From Alphaproteobacteria bacterium (GTDB lineage: Bacteria; Pseudomonadota; Alphaproteobacteria; Rhodobacterales; Rhodobacteraceae), in the NCBI GenBank assembly GCA_003695135.1, contig RFIR01000399.1, forward strand, positions 1 to 8,513: a stretch of 8,513 bases of DNA, written 5' to 3'. Position 1 is the stretch's first letter. Each line of letters opens with the position of its first letter. Positions 1 to 7,467 of this stretch are shown one piece after another. A program made the position numbers and the translations under genes. A model generated the notes under the pieces. It made no database searches and was not told the DNA's origin. It saw nothing but the letters and a program-made list of their open reading frames with translations.

Positions 1-28
1 GCCGCCGCGCGCTGGGCGGGAGCCCCTG

Positions 29-598
29 TCAGGCCCCGCCCCGCGCGGCCCGGAACTCGCGGATGGCCGGGTTCGGGGCGGTCGCCGGCCCGGGTTCCGC
101 ATCCTCCGTCGCCGGCGCCTGATCCGGCGCAGCCGGATCCATCGCCCGCACCCGCTCGATGCTGTCGAGCGTGCGCGCCACGTCTTCGGGTGCGATCTTC
201 ATCGCGCGGTTCTCGCGAAAGTGATGCAGTTCGCGCGCACCGAAATAGAACGAGACGATGGCGCCCAGCAGCCACCACAGCGGATCGGGCACCAGCTGCA
301 GCCCCTGCATGCGGGCGGCGAAGCCGAGCGGATCGGCCATGGCATAGACGAACAGCCCGATGCAGCCCAGCGCCAGCGCCGGGCGCGGGATGCGGTTCAA
401 GCCGTCGATCAGCACGTCGAAGCCGCGCTTGGGCGGGGCGAGGAACTCCGCGGCATATTGCGCGCGCGCCGCGGTCGCCTCTTCATGCGCGCGCTGCGCA
501 TCGGCCTCGGCATTGGGGCGGAACACCTCGGCTACCTCACGCACACCGCCGGTGATCGTGCGGATGCCGCCACCGAAAAGCCAGCTCAGGATGCCCAT
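29..598 (-). CDS. GTA-type holin family protein (3TM holin)
   Basis: A 189-residue protein resembling the holin family associated with gene transfer agent release (Pfam GTA_holin_3TM). Holins insert in the inner membrane and let a muramidase reach the cell wall. Visible features: a short hydrophobic N-terminus (residues 1-16), a charged, Ala-rich helix (about 21-54), two clear membrane segments at about 73-88 and 105-121, and a Pro/Ala/Glu-rich soluble tail from about 133. The ATG at 598 is chosen because an AAAGGA ribosome site (606-611) sits 7 bases upstream; the same frame stays open to 1249, but that stretch is the out-of-frame shadow of the muramidase gene. It overlaps the muramidase gene by 13 bases, so the two are probably co-translated. 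Only two strong membrane helices are obvious to me, so the third depends on the N-terminal segment. The family call is by recognition, not by a search. Confidence 0.82.
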   Translation of the reverse strand: MGILSWLFGGGIRTITGGVREVAEVFRPNAEADAQRAHEEATAARAQYAAEFLAPPKRGFDVLIDGLNRIPRPALALGCIGLFVYAMADPLGFAARMQGLQLVPDPLWWLLGAIVSFYFGARELHHFRENRAMKIAPEDVARTLDSIERVRAMDPAAPDQAPATEDAEPGPATAPNPAIREFRAARGGA

Positions 599-1203
599 TT
601 CGCGGTCCTTTCCCGGTGCTCGGCCTCGCTGAGCCGGAAGCGCGGCGAGATGAATTCCTCCGCCCGCACAATCCAGCCGCCCTTGCCGCCATCGCGGCGG
701 CGGGCGTATTTGCGGCTGGCCGGACGCCGGTCGGCAAGCCGGTAGTAATAGTCGCGCCGGGCGATGCCATAGGCATCGACCAGAAGCGGTCCCATCGCCT
801 CGAAGGCGCGCGCCGCGGCGGCCTCGGTCTTCGGACCCAGCGCGCCGTCGCGGACGAGCGGGCCGAAACCGGCCTCGTTGAGCACATCCTGCAGGATGCG
901 GATGGCATTGGACCCCGCATTGACCTGCATGTCGAACACGCTGGCCTGAAGGGTCGCGGGCAGCCGGTCGATGCGCGGCTTGCGGAAGTAATGGGTGATG
1001 AAGATCTCGACCGCCTGATCGAGGCTCAGCCGCCGGACGTCCTCGGCATCGACATCGCCGTCGGCGTCCAGATCGAGCCCCAGCGCGCGCATGGTATGGA
1101 TGGTCACGCCGTGATTGGTGGCGCCGCCGGGATCGTCGGGGTCGTTCACGAACCCGCCCTCTCGGCGCACGATATCGCGTGCAATCTCCTCTACGGAAGG
1201 CAT
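586..1203 (-). CDS. Holin-associated N-acetylmuramidase, glycoside hydrolase family 108
   Basis: A 205-residue peptidoglycan hydrolase expected to cleave the MurNAc-GlcNAc bond. The N-terminal GH108 signature is clear: REGGFVNDPDDPGGATNHGVT from residue 14, with the probable catalytic glutamate E15 in EGG. Residues 44-55 read DLDADGDVDAED, which fits a 12-residue EF-hand/dockerin-like calcium loop and sits between the catalytic motif and the rest of the domain. The C-terminal half (about 110-190; GALGPKTEAA, then YYYRLADRRP) matches the PG_binding_3 type domain usual for this family. There is no signal peptide, so it would need the adjacent holin to reach the wall. Start ATG at 1203 has GGAG at 1210-1213, 6 bases upstream. 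The pairing resembles the endolysin/holin locus that acts in GTA release in Rhodobacter capsulatus; whether this genome makes a GTA cannot be seen here. Confidence 0.9.
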   Translation of the reverse strand: MPSVEEIARDIVRREGGFVNDPDDPGGATNHGVTIHTMRALGLDLDADGDVDAEDVRRLSLDQAVEIFITHYFRKPRIDRLPATLQASVFDMQVNAGSNAIRILQDVLNEAGFGPLVRDGALGPKTEAAAARAFEAMGPLLVDAYGIARRDYYYRLADRRPASRKYARRRDGGKGGWIVRAEEFISPRFRLSEAEHRERTAKWAS

Positions 1204-1323
1204 TGCCGTCTCCAGTTCCTGAAATTCTCGAGTGATGAAGCGCGGACACCGCCCGCCAGGGCCGCGCCGCGCGGCGAGACTAGCCGATCGCCGTTTGGGA
1301 ATGATTAACCACAGCGTGCAGCC
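1204..1323 (-). promoter_or_regulatory. Intergenic region upstream of the lysis pair
   Basis: A 120-base gap separates the PhzF gene from the muramidase, much wider than the other gaps in this minus-strand series, so a separate promoter for the lysis pair is plausible. The plus strand reads TTAACCAC at 1305-1312, close to the TTAACC half-site of the cell-cycle regulator CtrA, which controls GTA genes in Rhodobacterales. The second TTAA expected seven bases away is not present. I see no convincing -35/-10 pair and no terminator with a T-run. Confidence 0.25.
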
Positions 1324-2195
<872 letters not shown>

Positions 2196-2199
<4 letters not shown>

Positions 2200-2639
2200 G
2201 GCTTGCGATAGACGCCCTGCGCCTTGAGCGAGTCGATCGCCTCCTTGGGCATGTAGGTCTCGTCGTGGCGGGCAAGGATCTCGGTGGCCACCAGCACCCC
2301 GTCCTTCATGTGGCCCATGGCGACGACCCCCTGCCCCTCCTTGACCAGATCGGGAAGGATGCCCTTGAAGGTCACCGTGACGCTCCTGTTGGTGTCGGTG
2401 ACCGAAAACCGCACGCTCTCATCCTCGCCGCGCTGCATGGAGCCCTTCTCGACCAGACCGCCGATGCGCAGGAAGACCCTGGCGTCGGGCGGATCCTCGA
2501 CCACCTCGGTCGGGGTGTAGGCATAGCGCGCCGCGCCCGTCACCGTCATGGCATAGATCACCACCCCGGTGGCCGCGAACAGCAGCACCAGCCCGACCAC
2601 GATCAGCTGGATGCGCCGCCTCTTCTTCAGTCCCGCCAT
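2196..2639 (-). CDS. ccmE: Cytochrome c maturation protein CcmE (periplasmic heme chaperone)
   Basis: A 147-residue heme chaperone of the System I cytochrome c maturation pathway. It takes heme at the CcmC/CcmD complex, holds it covalently, and hands it to CcmF/CcmH for attachment to apocytochrome c in the periplasm. Seen here: a basic N-terminus (KKRRR, 5-9), one membrane anchor at about 11-31, the OB-fold beta-barrel region (about 50-123; RIGGLVEKGS, then VTDTNRSVTVTFKGILPDLVKEG), and the LARHDETYMP motif with heme-binding H125 and Y129. Length is typical. It starts 16 bases after the end of the YihY-family gene and overlaps the PhzF start by 4 bases. The usual partners ccmF and ccmH are not adjacent in this window, so the rest of the pathway must be elsewhere. 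Confidence 0.96.
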
Positions 2640-2655
2640 GTCTTCAGCCCCGCCA

Positions 2656-3501
2656 TCAGCCTGGCTTTCGCCGTCCGCGTTTTCTGCGTCTGGTCCCGCG
2701 CCCCAGCCGGATCAGACTGGCATTGACCTCGGCCCCGAAGATAATCACCGCCCCGCTGAGATAAAAGAACAGCATTGAGACCACCACCCCGGCCAGCGTG
2801 CCATAGGTGACGGCGAAGCCCGGCGCATAGGCCAGATAGAGCGAGAAGCCGGTCGCGCCGATGAAAAACAGCAGGGTCGTTGCCAGGATCCCCGGCCAGA
2901 CCGGCGTCACCCGGTCGCTGGGCAGCAGCCTGTGCATGACATAAAGAAACCCCAGGAAGATGAGGATACCAAAGACATATCTTCCCAGGGTGACGATGCC
3001 CGGCGTCTCGATCTGCAGATATTCGCGCGCCAGGCTCAGCCCCAGCGGGGCGACGACGATGGCCAGCGAGATCAGGATGAAGGTGATCGCGCCCAGCACC
3101 ACCAGACCCAGCGATTGCAGCCGGTTGAGCCACCACGGGCGGGGATCGTCGACCTCATAGGCGCGGTCGAAGGCGGTACGGAACGCCTCGACCCCGTTGG
3201 AGGAGGACCACAGCGCCACCGCCGCCGACAGCGTCAGCACCGAGCCGCGATTGACGCCCACCACCTCCAGAAGCACCGGCTCGATGGTCGAGATGAACTC
3301 CGGCGGCAGCAGCTCGACCAGACGGGTGATTGCGCCGAGGCTGGCATCGGTGCCGACCACCAGGCTCGCCGCCATCACCGCCACGATGCAGAACGGAAAC
3401 AGCGCCAGCAGCATGGCGAAGGCGATGTATCCGGCCAGCGCCGTGCCGTCATGGGCCAGGAAATGGCGTGTCGCGTCCGATACGAGCCGCCAGATGAGCA
3501 T
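2656..3501 (-). CDS. YihY/BrkB family inner-membrane protein
   Basis: A 281-residue integral membrane protein of the YihY/virulence factor BrkB family, once mis-assigned as ribonuclease BN. The molecular role of the family is not firmly established; transport or envelope functions have been proposed. Six membrane segments are visible at about 21-48, 87-103, 130-154, 172-192, 203-226 and 235-257. The family signatures AGYIAFAMLLALFPF (23-37), LWSSSNGVEAFRTAF (97-111) and YGTLAGVVVSMLFFYLSGA (233-251) are present, followed by GAEVNA. It ends in a strongly basic tail (RRRKRGRRK), expected on the cytoplasmic side. The ATG at 3501 shares its A with the argC stop (TGATG); a GTG one codon earlier (3504) is an alternative. 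Neither has an obvious ribosome site, so coupling to argC is likely. Confidence 0.92.
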   Translation of the reverse strand: MLIWRLVSDATRHFLAHDGTALAGYIAFAMLLALFPFCIVAVMAASLVVGTDASLGAITRLVELLPPEFISTIEPVLLEVVGVNRGSVLTLSAAVALWSSSNGVEAFRTAFDRAYEVDDPRPWWLNRLQSLGLVVLGAITFILISLAIVVAPLGLSLAREYLQIETPGIVTLGRYVFGILIFLGFLYVMHRLLPSDRVTPVWPGILATTLLFFIGATGFSLYLAYAPGFAVTYGTLAGVVVSMLFFYLSGAVIIFGAEVNASLIRLGRGTRRRKRGRRKPG

Positions 3502-4523
3502 CACGGAAACAGAGGCGCGGCCTCCAGCCCCATCACCTCCGGCAGCCCGAGCATGAGATTGGCGTTCTGCAGCGCCTGCCCGGAGGCGCCCTTGACCAGA
3601 TTGTCGAGCGCCGAGAACAGGATCGTGCGGCCGGGAATGCGGTCGGGCACCACGCCGATATGGCAGTAGTTCGACCCGCGCACATGGCGCGTCGCCGGCG
3701 CCTCGCCCGGCGGCAGCACGACAATGAAAGGCTCCTCGGCATAGCGGCCGGCAATGGCGGCGTGGATCGCCCCGGCTTCGCCCTTCACGTAAATTGTCGC
3801 CAGTATCCCCCTGTTTTGCGGCAACAAATGGGGAACGAAGCTGACGCGCACCTCGCGCCCCGCCACCCGCGAGAATTCCTGATCGAACTCGGCCAGATGC
3901 CGGTGGGCGGCGATCTTGTAGGCGTGATAGCCCTCCGAGACCTCGGCATGCAGCATGCCTTCGGAGGGGCTGCGCCCGGCGCCCGACACGCCGGTGGCCA
4001 GGTCGATGACGATGTCCCCGGTGTCGATCACGCCGGCCTCCAGACAGGGCAGCAGCGGCAACAGCCCGGTGGCGGCATTGCAGCCGGTTCCGGCGCAGAG
4101 CCGGGTGGCCCGGATCTCCTCGCGGTAATACTCGGTCAGGCCATAGACAGCCTCGTCCTGCAGCTCCGGCGCATAATGCTCATGCCCGTACCAGCGGGCA
4201 TAGACCGCCGGATCGCGCAGGCGGAAATCGGCCGACAGATCGACCACCTTCTGGTCGCGCGGCAGCGCGCGGATCACCTGCTGGGTGGTGGCATGCGGCA
4301 GGGCGCAGAACACCAGATCGATCCCGTCCAGATCGACATCGTCGATGCGGCAGAGCACGGGCAGGTCGAGATGGCGCAGATGCGGGAACACCGAGGCCAT
4401 GCTCTGCCCCGCCTTGCGGTCGGCGGTCAGGGCGGCGATCTCCATCCGCGGATGGGTGGCGATCAGCCGCACCAGCTCGGCGCCGGTATAGCCGCTGGCG
4501 CCGAAGATTGCGATACGTGCCAT
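3501..4523 (-). CDS. argC: N-acetyl-gamma-glutamyl-phosphate reductase
   Basis: A 340-residue enzyme for the third step of arginine synthesis: NADPH-dependent reduction of N-acetylglutamyl-phosphate to the semialdehyde, in the cytoplasm. The NAD(P)-binding fold opens with IAIFGASGYTGAELVRL (4-20). The catalytic cysteine is C148 in CAGTGCNAAT, and the conserved histidine pair is HRH at 207-209. HVRGSN and the final NLVKGASGQALQNANLMLGL block are also typical. The motif around the cysteine differs from the NPGCY found in many ArgC proteins; from memory, the GTGCN form is usual in Rhodobacterales. The start at 4523 gives a protein beginning MARIAIFG; a start 14 codons earlier (4565) would add a non-conserved Arg/Gly-rich stretch. 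It heads an apparent argC-yihY-ccmE-phzF operon. No other arginine genes are nearby. Confidence 0.96.
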   Translation of the reverse strand: MARIAIFGASGYTGAELVRLIATHPRMEIAALTADRKAGQSMASVFPHLRHLDLPVLCRIDDVDLDGIDLVFCALPHATTQQVIRALPRDQKVVDLSADFRLRDPAVYARWYGHEHYAPELQDEAVYGLTEYYREEIRATRLCAGTGCNAATGLLPLLPCLEAGVIDTGDIVIDLATGVSGAGRSPSEGMLHAEVSEGYHAYKIAAHRHLAEFDQEFSRVAGREVRVSFVPHLLPQNRGILATIYVKGEAGAIHAAIAGRYAEEPFIVVLPPGEAPATRHVRGSNYCHIGVVPDRIPGRTILFSALDNLVKGASGQALQNANLMLGLPEVMGLEAAPLFP

Positions 4524-4675
4524 CCCTTGTCCCCGTCCTTCTGCCCGTTCAGGATATGCAGCCATCCGCTATCACTTCACGGGGGTGAAAATCCACATGC
4601 GATCGGCAGATCGGCGATGAAACCGGGCCGGAACCGGGCAGATGCGCCCGCCCGACCCGCCTGCGGAGGCCCGGC
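4524..4675. promoter_or_regulatory. Divergent intergenic region between argC and the PqiA-like gene
   Basis: This 152-base gap must carry the start signals of both divergent transcripts. Visible structure: an inverted repeat TTCAC-GGGG-GTGAA at 4576-4589, and a tandem GATCGGC at 4601-4607 and 4609-4615. Either could be a protein site, but I cannot match them to a known regulator. I do not see a convincing -35/-10 pair on either strand. GGAGG at 4665-4669 is the ribosome site of the plus-strand gene. Confidence 0.35.
4529..4534 (-). promoter_or_regulatory. Ribosome binding site supporting the argC start
   Basis: GGGGAC read on the minus strand lies 5 bases before the ATG at 4523 and is preceded by AAGGA. 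This supports the shorter start over the in-frame ATG at 4565. Confidence 0.45.
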
Positions 4676-5143
4676 ATGATCGACCCGCCGGCCAACCTGC
4701 CGCTGTTCTTCCTGCAGCGCTTCAATCTCGGGCTGCTGGTGCTCTATCCCGTCGCGTGGTGGGCGCCGCTGGCCCGCGCCGGGTTCATGCCGCTGTTCGG
4801 CGGCAACGAGATCTCCATCCTCACCGGCGTGGCCGCGCTGTGGCAGACCGACATCGTGCTTTGCGCCATTGTGGTGCTGTTCGCGATCATCGCTCCCTAC
4901 GCCAAGACGCTGGCGCTCGCCCTGCTTCACTTCGACTACCTGCCGCGGCGCTACCTGCCGGTGATCGGCTATCTGGGCAAGCTGTCGATGGCCGACGTGT
5001 TTCTGATCGCGTTCTACGTTGTGATCGTGAAGGGCGTGGGCGTCGGCTATGTCGAGATCGCCTGGGGGCTCTATTTCTTCACCGCGCTGGTGCTGATCTC
5101 GCTCGGCCTCGCCTGGGCCAGCGAGCGGATGGGGAAGGGTTAG
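4676..5143 (+). CDS. Paraquat-inducible protein A (PqiA)-like membrane protein, single domain
   Basis: A 155-residue membrane protein resembling one PqiA domain. PqiA proteins work with MCE-domain PqiB in lipid handling between inner and outer membrane in E. coli. Four hydrophobic segments lie at about 17-33, 58-75, 94-119 and 125-147. The family-like motifs are APYAKTLAL (73-81), in the place of the PxxK stretch, and GKLSMADVF (101-109), matching the GxWSMxDVF-type signature. The N-terminal zinc-ribbon cysteines of full-length E. coli PqiA are absent, and there is only one domain instead of two. GGAGG at 4665-4669 is 6 bases before the ATG. No pqiB or pqiC follows, so a link to the MCE system is unproven; it seems monocistronic. 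Confidence 0.8.
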   Translation: MIDPPANLPLFFLQRFNLGLLVLYPVAWWAPLARAGFMPLFGGNEISILTGVAALWQTDIVLCAIVVLFAIIAPYAKTLALALLHFDYLPRRYLPVIGYLGKLSMADVFLIAFYVVIVKGVGVGYVEIAWGLYFFTALVLISLGLAWASERMGKG

Positions 5144-5155
5144 TCGAGGGCGCAG

Positions 5156-5193
5156 CCCGGCCCCGCTGGACCCTGCGGATTTTCCGGGCCGGG
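5156..5193 (+). terminator. GC-rich hairpin just after the PqiA-like gene
   Basis: CCCGGCCC (5156-5163) pairs with GGGCCGGG (5186-5193) across a 22-base loop, starting 13 bases after the stop codon. There is no T-run after it, so as an intrinsic terminator it is weak; it may only protect the transcript end or belong to the surrounding repeat-rich stretch. Confidence 0.3.
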
Positions 5194-5232
5194 GTTGGAA
5201 GGAAAGCATGGGCTTCAGGAAGGCCCGGCGAA

Positions 5233-5535
5233 TCTCTGCCGGCCAGACCCGGGCGTTGCGCACGGGCACCGCGAAACGCAGCGCTACATACGCTCCTCTT
5301 GTTTTCACTGTTGATTGTAAAATATTGAATGCAAAGAGACCCCTGCGAAACTCCGGCGCGACGGGGCATCCCCGGCGAGACGCGTTTTCTGCCAATGTGT
5401 ATCGCGCGCGTGTAAAGTAATTAGAAAATAATTCCCCAATCAATATTTAACAATCAACAGTGAAAATAATAACAACATGATCGGCGCCGCATTTCGCGGC
5501 GCCCAGGCGCAACGCCCGGGTCTGGCCGGCAGGGA
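5233..5535. repeat. 303-base near-palindrome: two approximately 99-base inverted arms around a 105-base centre
   Basis: The left arm (5233-5331) and right arm (5437-5535) are reverse complements in a single gap-free register; every paired position sums to 10768. The outer 26 bases match perfectly (5236-5261 with 5507-5532). Near the inner ends, a 29-base block at 5302-5330 (starting TTTTCACTGTTGATTGT) differs from 5438-5466 at only two positions, 5319 and 5329. Mismatches cluster between, mainly at 5285-5301. Each arm holds a short hairpin. The centre (5332-5436) has its own CGGGG-CAT-CCCCG hairpin (5362-5374) and AATTA-GAAAA-TAATT (5419-5433). No target-site duplication is obvious at the arm ends. 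It could be two head-to-head copies of an interspersed repeat, a small non-autonomous element, or a structured terminator region between convergent genes. Confidence 0.85.
5483..5503 (-). terminator. Strong hairpin in the right arm, possible terminator for the leftward transcript
   Basis: GGCGCCGC and GCGGCGCC form a perfect 8-base stem with a 5-base loop. Read leftward, it is followed after about 6 bases by T-rich sequence (TGTTGTTATTATTTT), which would suit an intrinsic terminator for transcripts arriving from the entericidin-like gene. The distance of the T-rich stretch from the stem makes this uncertain. Confidence 0.35.
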
Positions 5536-5629
5536 CTTGCAGAGGTCTCCTCCAAATATTTCGCTTGCCGGCGATCGCTTTGCCTGCGAAACCCCGGGCA
5601 TTCAGGGGAATCGCCTGCGGCCGCGCTGC

Positions 5630-5704
5630 AGGGTGCGCATTCATCGCGCACCATGGCGCCTCGCGCCGGACCGCATGCAACGGCGCGCCATGAATGCGCG
5701 CCCT
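5630..5704. repeat. Second inverted repeat, approximately 28-base arms
   Basis: The arms 5630-5657 and 5677-5704 are inverted in one gap-free register (positions sum to 10334) with about five mismatches and a 19-base loop. The best block is GCGCATTCAT at 5635-5644 against ATGAATGCGC at 5690-5699. It is unrelated in sequence to the large palindrome beside it. It may fold into a cruciform or RNA stem; there is no T-run to suggest an intrinsic terminator. Confidence 0.6.
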
Positions 5705-5807
5705 ACGGCTGATGCGGCCCGGTCCCTGTCCTATCGCCCGGGCGCCGCGACCGGATCGGGCCCGAGGCGCTTCCTGCAGGGCTCACCCGGATATTTCGGC
5801 CAGATCG

Positions 5808-5963
5808 CTAGTGACTCATCCGCCGCTTCACATCCTGCGAGACGTCCTGCAGCCCGCGCCCCAGCGACTGCACGTCGCGCCCGACCCCCTGCACCGTGGC
5901 GCAGGCCGAAAGAAGTATCAGCGTCGCCACCAGTGCGGCCGCCATCCCATGCCTGAAGGTCAT
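5808..5963 (-). CDS. Entericidin A/B-like small lipoprotein
   Basis: A 51-residue predicted lipoprotein. The N-terminus has Arg/His (4-5), a hydrophobic stretch (7-20) and a lipobox LSAC with lipidated cysteine C21. The mature part is about 31 residues, beginning CATVQGVGRDVQSLGRGLQDV, with the TVxGVGxDxQ pattern of entericidins and regularly spaced charged residues suggesting an amphipathic helix on the membrane. Entericidins in E. coli are a toxin/antidote-like pair linked to stationary-phase lysis; in alphaproteobacteria single copies are common and their role is uncertain. The ATG at 5963 is set by GGGGAG (5970-5975) 6 bases upstream. Only one copy is present here, and it is divergent from radA with 119 bases between. 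Confidence 0.82.
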   Translation of the reverse strand: MTFRHGMAAALVATLILLSACATVQGVGRDVQSLGRGLQDVSQDVKRRMSH

Positions 5964-5984
5964 CGCGTACTCCCCAGCTACGCA

Positions 5985-5999
5985 GGTCCTTTCCGGACC
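5985..5999 (-). other. Small hairpin in the leader of the entericidin-like gene
   Basis: GGTCC-TTTCC-GGACC gives a perfect 5-base stem with a 5-base loop (loop GGAAA on the transcribed strand). If the promoter at 6005-6033 is right, this would sit at the very 5' end of the mRNA, about 10 bases before the ribosome site, where it could stabilise the message or affect its translation. Confidence 0.35.
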
Positions 6000-6004
6000 G
6001 CTCC

Positions 6005-6033
6005 TGTCTACCGTCCCCGCCCGTCCGGGGCAA
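6005..6033 (-). promoter_or_regulatory. Candidate promoter for the entericidin-like gene
   Basis: Read on the minus strand, TTGCCC (6028-6033) and TAGACA (6005-6010) are separated by exactly 17 bases, fitting a housekeeping sigma promoter. It would start transcription near 5998, about 35 bases before the ATG. The match is moderate and not tested. Confidence 0.4.
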
Positions 6034-6070
6034 GCGATGGCGCGGCTTGCCCTTTGGCGCCAGTTGGGGC

Positions 6071-6075
6071 AGAGG
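6071..6075 (+). promoter_or_regulatory. Ribosome binding site deciding the radA start
   Basis: AGAGG lies 7 bases before the ATG at 6083. It favours that start over an in-frame TTG at 6047, which would add 12 residues before the conserved zinc-finger region. Confidence 0.55.
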
Positions 6076-6082
6076 CTGCGCC

Positions 6083-7453
<1,371 letters not shown>

Positions 7454-7467
7454 GTAAGGGAACGGGC

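Larger units (their letters stand above)
5144..5807. other. 664-base intergenic stretch with no convincing gene, rich in inverted repeats
   Basis: This lies between two convergent units: the plus-strand PqiA-like gene and the minus-strand entericidin-like gene. Open frames cross it on both strands, but their translations are low-complexity Arg/Pro/Ala strings without any recognisable family, and several run out of or into the palindromic repeat. The stretch holds a hairpin (5156-5193), the large near-palindrome (5233-5535), a smaller inverted repeat (5630-5704) and a possible worn direct repeat (5538-5579 and 5775-5809). Base composition changes sharply: about 5302-5330 and 5411-5482 are AT-rich, against very GC-rich surroundings. 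A non-coding RNA or remnant of a mobile element cannot be excluded. Confidence 0.6.

Noticed and set aside
599..1249. Long open minus-strand frame continuous with the holin gene, which could suggest a 406-residue protein.
   Set aside because: The part upstream of 598 is Arg/Gly/Pro-rich with no family resemblance and lies antiparallel in frame to the clear GH108 gene; the holin has its own ribosome site.
4577..5443. Minus-strand open frame of 288 codons opposite the PqiA-like gene and entering the palindrome.
   Set aside because: Low-complexity translation, no ribosome site, and antisense to a gene with clear membrane segments and a good ribosome site; typical high-GC shadow.
5233..5535. CRISPR array or insertion sequence with transposase as explanation of the repeat.
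   Set aside because: There are only two inverted copies, with no regular spacers, no transposase frame inside the 105-base centre and no target-site duplication that I can see.
5447..5680. Minus-strand frame of 77 codons ending in the right arm, whose tail resembles the plus-strand translation of the left arm.
   Set aside because: The similarity is explained by the inverted DNA repeat itself; gap-free DNA similarity extends beyond any shared coding frame and there is no ribosome site.
5477..5956. Plus-strand open frame of 159 codons starting in the right arm.
   Set aside because: Composition is Arg/Pro/Ala-rich without motifs, it starts inside the repeat, and it overlaps the entericidin-like gene on the other strand.
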